64,000 nt of DNA from Puccinia triticina (Eukaryota > Basidiomycota > Pucciniomycetes > Pucciniales > Pucciniaceae), in NCBI RefSeq assembly GCF_026914185.1, contig NC_070559.1, positions 7,113,501 to 7,177,500 of the forward strand, read 5' to 3'. Positions 56,867 to 64,000 of this stretch are shown one piece after another (position 1 is the stretch's first letter; each line of letters opens with the position of its first letter). Made by a program: the position numbers and the translations under genes. The notes under the pieces were generated by a model that searched no databases, was not told where the DNA came from, and worked only from the letters and a program-made list of their open reading frames with translations.

Positions 56867-59800
56867 ATGGCCGAGACCTCTCCGAAGAGCTCCGCCACCG
56901 GTACCCGCCTTAGCCCAGCCGCCGAAGAACGGCTTCGAAGGGCTAGAAGCAGCCTTGCCGCCTCTACAGGAGGATTTCCTCAAGCTCCCGGAAGAGGAGC
57001 CGCTCCCCCCAGATACCGGGATCCCTCCGGCCCTATACCAGCCGAGGGAAACTTCCATAGCCCTAGCGTCGAGCAGATCCACGCCGGTTCCGCGGCCTAT
57101 CGACAGGGAACAGATAGACTTGACGGTGAACCTTCCTCCGACGAGTCAACCGCCCTCCCAGCCTATCAACCCAGAGGGCATGAGATCCACGGCGCCGCCC
57201 AATCTAGCCCTCCTTCCGTACACTCAGAGCCCTCGACGGGAGGAGTCCTCCGGTCCCATGGACCTTATCCCGGAAGAGGAAGAGCTCTCCAGCCTCATCA
57301 GCATGTTCAACGAACAGTTCGACCTATTTGTCCGCGCCAGGGAGGCGCAGAACACGTTAACCATGAGGCGCCTCCTCTCCCAAGCATCTATGACGCAGGA
57401 AATGATAATAGAATTGGTTGGGAGGAAAGACGGTATCCGTCTCTGTCAAGAATGGATACCCAGAGACGAGCTACACAACCTGGAAGTTTCTCTAATGAAC
57501 CAGAACAACGGCCTAGGTCCGCAGAACTCCACGGCGCAAGTATCCCGGCCTCATTCGCAGCTAGCTTTAGTGCCGCACGCCAGCCAGCAACCCATTCTAG
57601 CGACGCCAACGCCGGAACCCACGGGTTCTCAGCTACGAGCTATAGCGCAGGAGTTCCAGGGTCCTATCCCCTCCAACCAGGCTCAGTTTCAACAGCAGCC
57701 TCAATCCCAGCCGCGCCTAGAGAGCCAACACTATCAAGGAACTCCCTTGCCGCCGCCGCCACCGCCGCAGACGCTCCAAGTGAGGCCGCCACCAGCTTCT
57801 ATACCGCGAGAGGTAGTTCAATTATTCCGCCCCAGCCCGCATCTTCAAACTGGCGGCTACAATCCACCCCATTATCCGCAAATGCCGCAAGAATTCGCAG
57901 GCCACAACCCCCCTCCTCCTCAAAACAACTGGAGAGGATCAGGGAGGAACTGGAGACGCCCTCAGGACGACACTCAGAGAGTTCTAGAAATAGGAGAATA
58001 CCTGATGAGAGCCACACGAGGAGTGAGGAGAGGCTATGGACGAGGGAGAGCCAGAGGGAGAGGCCCTTATTAGATGAATCTTTACCTAAAAGTTCCTTAA
58101 GTAGTGATTCACCACTAGGCCTCAGTTTAGACATTGATAATCTCTCTGATCCTTCAAATAGAGAATTTTTTCTCAATAATCTTAACTCTGAAATGTCTAG
58201 AAATGGTCCTTTGTTTCTAGAAGAAAAATTACAAGTCTTGTTCTCAAAATTTCTCTCTGAATTATCTGGTACAGTTGAAACCATTCCTGGTACCCTTCTT
58301 GAATCTTGTGTCAGCAATTTTAAAGATGTCCTGAATCATTCCATTCTTGATCTATTTAAAAATGAATTCATCCCCTTTTTGCTTGATCAAATCCTGAACA
58401 ACATAGGAGAAAGTGCCAGAGAGAAGTCCACAGTGAATAACAATGTGTTAGAACAACTGAAAAAACACATAGATGATAAGTTTGAGACAGTTCAAGATTT
58501 GATTCTGGTAAATGAATCACAATGTCATTCTAACATGGATACAATTGGCCAAAATCTGAAAGATTTTGAAGAGAAAGTGAGCAACAATCTTACTTCCATT
58601 GGTAATCAGATCAATGACCTTCATGCCAATGAGCACAACAGGTTTGAACAATCTAAGAGAAGATTCAGTGACATATCTTCTGTAGTAAACACTGTGAGCT
58701 CAAAGCTGGATTCCGTGTTAATACCAGATGACAGAGACCAACCCCCTCATCTCTTATACAATAATCCCTTCCAGAATGTCCACCATGAGCAACAACAGGA
58801 ACACAGACCACCTCCTCCTGTTCCTACTCCTGAACCCCAGAGACCACCAAGAGATAACCTTCCTAAGCCTGCTAGCAATACTCCTGATGCTAAGACCCAA
58901 GAGGAATTCCCCTACATTGATCATGGAGCTATAGACTTTGAAATGAGAAAAGAACTGTGGAAAGGTATCCCCAAAAATGGAGACTGGGAGAAATTCTCTG
59001 GAGAATTGCCTTACAATCATGAGCTTTGGATTAAAAATACTGATATCCTGGTCAGAGACTACTTGATGCTGGATAACATGATAATCAGTAGATTAACAAT
59101 CTTGTTAACTGATACTGCAAGGAATTGGTACCTAGGCATCAGAGATGAGTATGGAAACAAATCTTGGGCTTGGTGGAAGAATGCCATCAGAAATAAGTTT
59201 GGCACTGAGAACTGGAAATGGAAAATGCAACAAGAGTTTGAGAATGATCACTTCACCTATGATGGGAGGATAATCCACAAATGGTTTGGTAATCAGAGAG
59301 AAAGACTGAAAGCTTATCAACCTGAACTCAGTCAGTATCTTATTTGTGAGAAGATCTTAAAGCAGTGCCCTCCAAACCTTGAGCATGCTATTAAAAGCAG
59401 ATACAAAAGAGATGCCACTGAAATGAGTTTTGAGGACATGGTTATAATTGCTGAAGAGGTCATAGACAGAGTCATGAAAAGGAACAAGCCTGTGACAAAC
59501 AATTATAACACTCCAAACAGATCCCAATGGAGAAGCAATCCTGCCCCTGAGAAAACTGATAAGCCAACTGACTCCTCTACCAAAAAGAATCCTGTCTCTG
59601 CCCCTGAGAAAGAAAAACTTATATGCCATTTCTGTAAACAAACTGGCCACTTCTCCAGGGAATGCCCTAAGAAGAAGAACAGGATCAATAATGTAGGAAT
59701 GGATGATGATGATGATCCCAAGAGTGACAATGGAGAAGATCAAGGTGAACCACATAAATCTGAATCAGAACTAGATGAAGAAGAAGAGAATCATAGAACC

Positions 59801-62800
59801 AATCACATGATTCTTGCCATGGACAATGGAAATGGTGCCAATTATGATCCCTTAGTTGATTTTGACTTTGGAGCACATGCTGTAGAGTGTGAGATAAACC
59901 AAGACTTCTCCATTGCTGAAATTCAAGCTGAAACTCATCAACCTCAGACCTGGGACAAATCCTGCCAGTCTTCCCACATAGAAGATGCTAGACTGATGAA
60001 ATGTAAGCCTGATAGAGGAAAAGCTCATCTTACTGGAAAAGCAAATCTTACTACTGTCCTCATTGAATCCAGAGAACAATCATGTCTTCTTGATAGTGGA
60101 GCTTCTTGCTCAATCATCAGCAACAAATTTCTAGACTCTATATTACCAGAATGGGAAAACAAGCTCATGCCAATTAACCATGCTAAATTTCACAGCTGTA
60201 GTGACCAATTACAGCCAATGGGCATAATAGAAATGGCCTTAATTTTTCCTCACACTAAAGGTTCTATTAGAATTCTAGCAGAATTTGTAGTCATGAAAAA
60301 TGCAAGAATTAACTATCTTATCCTTGGAAATGATTACATGTCTCTTTATGGCTTTGACATCACAAACAGCAAAGAGAGATTCTTTACCATTGGAAATGAG
60401 AACAAGAGGAAGAAATTCAGCTTTAAGTCTCATCATCTGGAGAAAATGAGCCCTTCTAATGAAATCTCTGCTGTAAAGAAGTCCCATCCTCAACTGCAGA
60501 AATTTATTACAGAAGAACTCTGTGAAGCCAAATTCAGTGATAAGTTGACTATTGAGCAAAAGGAGAAGCTATTTGAAGTCCTCTACAATAACAACCTTGC
60601 CTTCTCCAACACCAATCAGCCCCTTGGTGCCATTAAGGGTCATGAAGTCCATATCAAGTTGACAACTGAGAGACCCTACCCTCCTCTCCTCAGAAGACCT
60701 CCTTATCCTGCCAGCCCCAAAAGCAGAGAAGCTCTTGAGCAACACATTGAAGAGCTAGTAAACCTGAATGTTCTAAGAAAAGTTGGTCATAATGAGGTAG
60801 TTGAGATCACTACTCCTGTGATCATTGCCTGGCACAATGGAAAGTCCAGGATGGTAGGAGACTTCAGAGCTTTGAATTCCTATACTGCTTCAGACAGGTA
60901 TACCATTCCTAAGATCAGTGAGACTCTGAACAACCTGGCTAAAGCTAAGTACCTGACTAGCATGGATGTACTCAAAGGTTTTCACCAGAATGTCATTGCA
61001 GAAGATTCCAGACATCTACTCAGGATTATTATGCACAAAGGAATCTATGAGTACCTGAGAATGCCCTTTGGGATCAAGAATTCCCCCTCCCATTTCCAGA
61101 GAATGATGGACATTGAATTCAGAAAAGAAATTGATGAGAAGTGGGTCATTATCTACATTGATGATATCATCATTATGTCCAACACTTGGGAGGAACACCT
61201 CAATAGGATAGACAGGATCTTGAAAGTTGTTATCAACATGAACATGAAAATCTCCTTGAAGAAGTGTAACTTTGGATTTGATCAGATCAAAGCTCTAGGT
61301 CATCTTGTGTCTGGTATTACCATAGGAATAGACCAGAATAAAGTAGCTGCTGTTCTCCAAAAACCTGTACCTAGTAGTAGGAAAGAAATGCAATCATTTC
61401 TTGGTTTTGCTGGCTACTACAGACAACACATTGAGAAGTTTGCAGAGATAGCAAAACCTCTGACTGAACTGACAAGGATTGATGTCATATATGAGATGAC
61501 TCATCATAGAATAGTAGCCTACAACTTGTTAAAAGAGAAACTGACCACAGCTCCATTGCTACTGTTTCCTGACTGGGCCCATCCCTTCACACTATATGTA
61601 GATGCTAGCATGACTGGTCTAGGTGCTGCTTTACATCAAGTCCAAGTCATTGATGGAGTGAGAAAAGAAGGACCCATTGTTTTCATATCCAGACAACTGA
61701 AAGACAGTGAAACAAGATATGGTGCTAGTCAACTTGAATGCTTATGTCTGGTCTGGGCCCTGGAAAAACTCCATTACTACTTAGATGGCAGTGTCTTTCA
61801 TGTTGTAACAGACTGCACAGCTTTGAGATCACTACTGAACATGAAGACTCCCAATAGACATATGCTCAGGTGGCAGATTGCTATTCAGGAATACAGAGGC
61901 AATATGACCATAATCCACAGAGATGGGAATATTCACAAGAATGCTGATGGACTGAGCAGATGGGCTTTGCCAAATGATCCTAGTAACCCTGCTTATGACC
62001 CAGAAGACAAGGATGATGATAGATTCCCCATCATGGGCATACATGTCTCTACTTTCAAGAATGAGTTCTTTGACTCAGTGAGAGAAGGCTGAAAGCAAGA
62101 CAAGAACACTACTATATTGTCAGAACTTTTGTTGAAAGATGCTAAAGATGCCCAGCTGAAAAATTCCTTACAAGATCCTTGGAGAAAGCTATATGATGAA
62201 GGGAGATTCTCTATATTTGATGGCCTCATCTACTTCAGAGAGAAACACAACTCTGTCCTAGTCCTAGCTGACAAAGAAAGTATCAACACCATCTTGCATG
62301 AATGCCATGACAGTGTCTACTCAGGTCATCTTTCTGAAGACAGGACTTTAGAAAAAGTAGCTGATACTGCTTGGTGGGCTAACTGGAAACAAGACACTGG
62401 TGAATACTGCTCTTCCTGTGATAGATGCCAGAAAGCAAATAAAGCCACGGGCAAAAGATTTGGACTGCTCATGAAAATTGAGGAACCTTCAAAACCATGG
62501 GATGTTATTAACATGGATTGGGTAACTTCCTTGTCCCCTGGAGGAGCTGCTAGTTTCAATGCTTGTCTGGTAATAGTAGACAGATACTCCAAGACCCCTA
62601 TATTTGTACCCTGCTTCAAAGATGACTCTGCCATGGACACCGCCATACTGTTTTGGAACAGAGTAATGCCTAGGACTGGCATACCCAGAATCATCATCTC
62701 TGATAGAGACCCTAAGTTCACATCTGAATTCTGGACTGGTTTACATAGTATGCTGGGAACAAAACTCTCCTTCTCCACAGCTTACCACCCTCAGACTGAT

Positions 62801-63628
62801 GGATTAGCTGAGAGGATGATTCAAACACTTGAAGATATGATCAGGAGGTTTTGTGCATATGGTCTAGAATTCAAAGACAATGATGGTTACACTCATGATT
62901 GGGTTTCACTTCTACCAATCCTTGAACTAGCATATTGCACCAGCATACATTCAACCACTGGAAAACCTCCTGCCATCCTGGAAAAAGGCTGGATCCCAAA
63001 CCTTCCCAGGAATTTCTTGAAGCAAGACTCTGTAGACATTCATCCTACTGCTCTTGCCTATGGAAAGATCTTTGAGAAAGCTAGAAAACATGCTGAGCAA
63101 TGCATAACAGAAGCTTCATCTTACAACAAAGAGAGATGGGACAAGAGTCACAAAGAACCATCTTTTAAAATTGGTGATAAAGTCCTAATATCCACAGCAA
63201 ACTTCAACAACCTGTCTGGCCCTAAGAAGATGAGAGACTCCTTCACTGGACCATTCCTTGTGAAAGCTTTACATGGGAAGAATGCTGTAGAAGTGATACT
63301 GACTGAAGAGTTCAGCAGGAAACATCCAACATTTCCTGTCAGCTTGGTGAAACCATACAGAGACCCCAATCCAGATAAGTTCCCCTTGAGACAGAAAGTC
63401 AAAGTTGTCATTCCCCCTATGGATAAGACCCCTCAGAGTAAAGTCATACAAAAGATTCTCAGAGACAAGAGATTGAGAGTGGAGAACAGAGATGTTATGA
63501 TGTACTTAGCTAGATACAAAGGTATGAGTGCTGATCATGATGAATGGCTCCTTGAGAAAGACATTCAAGACTCTGCTATACTTCTCAGGAAATTCAGAAG
63601 TGAGAAGAGGTCTAACCCTGTGGTTTAA
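56867..63628 (+). CDS. Ty3/gypsy Gag-Pol polyprotein with one in-frame TGA
   Basis: ATG 56867 opens a 1741-codon frame; TGA at 62090-62092 lies between RNase H and integrase, and the same frame continues to 63628. Order: Pro/Ser-rich N-terminal region (to about 58070), coiled Gag segment, capsid-like region ([19 protein letters not shown]), zinc knuckle [14 protein letters not shown] (near 59630), protease [11 protein letters not shown] (near 60095), reverse transcriptase ([35 protein letters not shown]), RNase H ([14 protein letters not shown]), integrase ([11 protein letters not shown] and [27 protein letters not shown]) and a C-terminal chromodomain ([20 protein letters not shown]). Apart from the TGA it looks intact. 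The stop may be a mutation (CGA to TGA) or a programmed stop; its context GGC TGA AAG does not suggest efficient readthrough. Confidence 0.93.
56955..58073 (+). CDS. Overlapping second open frame in the gypsy gag region
   Basis: In the +1 frame relative to Gag-Pol, an open frame of about 370 codons runs to TAG at 58071-58073; it is in fact open from just after 56860. Its first ATG is at 57180 (297 codons). The predicted product has a helical, charged part ([40 protein letters not shown]), a Pro/Gln-rich part and a C-terminus [16 protein letters not shown] like RG-rich RNA-binding tails. GC-rich base composition ends close to its stop codon. It might be a separate gag-like protein reached by frameshift or internal initiation, or the older Gag frame. 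It could also be chance openness in GC-rich DNA. Confidence 0.5.
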   Translation: MPPLQEDFLKLPEEEPLPPDTGIPPALYQPRETSIALASSRSTPVPRPIDREQIDLTVNLPPTSQPPSQPINPEGMRSTAPPNLALLPYTQSPRREESSGPMDLIPEEEELSSLISMFNEQFDLFVRAREAQNTLTMRRLLSQASMTQEMIIELVGRKDGIRLCQEWIPRDELHNLEVSLMNQNNGLGPQNSTAQVSRPHSQLALVPHASQQPILATPTPEPTGSQLRAIAQEFQGPIPSNQAQFQQQPQSQPRLESQHYQGTPLPPPPPPQTLQVRPPPASIPREVVQLFRPSPHLQTGGYNPPHYPQMPQEFAGHNPPPPQNNWRGSGRNWRRPQDDTQRVLEIGEYLMRATRGVRRGYGRGRARGRGPY

Positions 63629-63649
63629 TTTCTTATAGAAATTCAACCC

Positions 63650-63665
63650 TTTTGGTGGTAGGGAA
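63650..63665 (+). other. Polypurine tract
   Basis: GGTGGTAGGGAA directly precedes the TGTCAG start of the 3' LTR, the expected plus-strand priming site. Confidence 0.75.
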
Positions 63666-64000
63666 TGTCAGCCTTAGAGTCATCACAGCTGACCTAAAAG
63701 CTGCCTGTTCTACCTTTGTTACATATAAATTACTTTATATCTTTTTCATCTTAAGAGATAACCTTGTTTTGACTTCATATTCTGTTTCCTCATGCAATTT
63801 TAACCCTAGTTACAACTTATAAATTCCTTGTAACTATACTCCTTCCCTGAGTTACTGAGTTATGGCGCCCTTGCGCAGTTGTGACGTGTCAGCGCTACCA
63901 GGCGCGCCAAACCACATGTACATATGTAAATTACATAAGCAAACTGTGAAAATTTTCGTAGTCAGGATCCCCCTTGCCTGAGGCGGATCTACAGACTTCA
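63666..64000 (+). repeat. 3' LTR of the gypsy element, truncated by the window edge
   Basis: TGTCAGCCTTAGAG... reads the same as 55208-55542 by eye over all 335 visible bases. Confidence 0.95.

Larger units (their letters stand above)
55208..64000 (+). mobile_element. Young chromodomain Ty3/gypsy retrotransposon (3' LTR runs off the window)
   Basis: 5' LTR, primer site, gag-pol with protease, reverse transcriptase, RNase H, integrase and chromodomain in gypsy order, a purine tract, then the 3' LTR. Identical visible LTR sequence implies very recent insertion. The target duplication cannot be seen because the right end is outside the window. Confidence 0.95.

Noticed and set aside
1..64000. 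tRNA or rRNA genes
   Set aside because: No cloverleaf with A/B-box spacing and no rRNA core sequence was seen by eye; a tRNAscan-SE run would settle it.

Overview
The window looks like nuclear DNA of a basidiomycete fungus, most likely a rust (Pucciniales). The evidence is host genes split by short introns (mostly about 60-150 bp), a fungal-type cortical PH-domain protein, a eukaryotic DNA primase small subunit, a small secreted Cys-containing protein, and a very high transposon load typical of large rust genomes. No species can be named from sequence alone.

Layout. 1-21.4 kb is repeat-rich and gene-poor. It holds several miniature inverted-repeat elements (MITEs), a 0.94-kb LTR-like insertion with a 5-bp target duplication, a 487-bp element built almost wholly from permutations of GCGTAGCG, a 46-bp hairpin minisatellite, and remnants of a chromodomain Ty3/gypsy element. 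The only likely host gene there is a multi-exon gene for a small secreted protein at 17.8-18.5 kb. 21.455-26.185 kb is a complete 4.73-kb Mutator-like (MULE) DNA transposon with long terminal inverted repeats and a perfect 9-bp target duplication. Its six-exon minus-strand gene would encode a GCM-like zinc finger, a DDE transposase core and a C-terminal deubiquitinase-like domain, but is broken by three TGA codons.

28.9-43.5 kb is the host-gene island, all on the minus strand: a NUM1/Mcp5/ApsA-type cortical anchor (7 exons, 2173 aa), an ankyrin-repeat protein (5 exons including a 16-nt microexon, 251 aa) and PRI1, the DNA primase small subunit (5 exons, 506 aa). All three exon models keep phase throughout.

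43.6-55.0 kb is a nest of transposons. An old minus-strand Ty1/copia element is split by a complete plus-strand copia (46876-54050, duplication AAAAG), by a 926-bp LTR-like element (ACCGC) and by a 95-bp MITE. The younger copia carries a solo LTR in its 5' LTR (GTTAC) and a 470-bp element with an 8-bp duplication in pol. 55.2-64.0 kb is a very young chromodomain Ty3/gypsy element: the visible 335 bp of its 3' LTR reads the same as the 5' LTR. Its Gag-Pol frame is interrupted by one TGA and is overlapped for about 1.1 kb by a second long open frame.

Nine in-frame stops across four transposons were located; eight have T immediately before the stop, suggesting C-to-T mutation in a TC (mostly TCG) context. 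All readings were made by eye; no database search was run.
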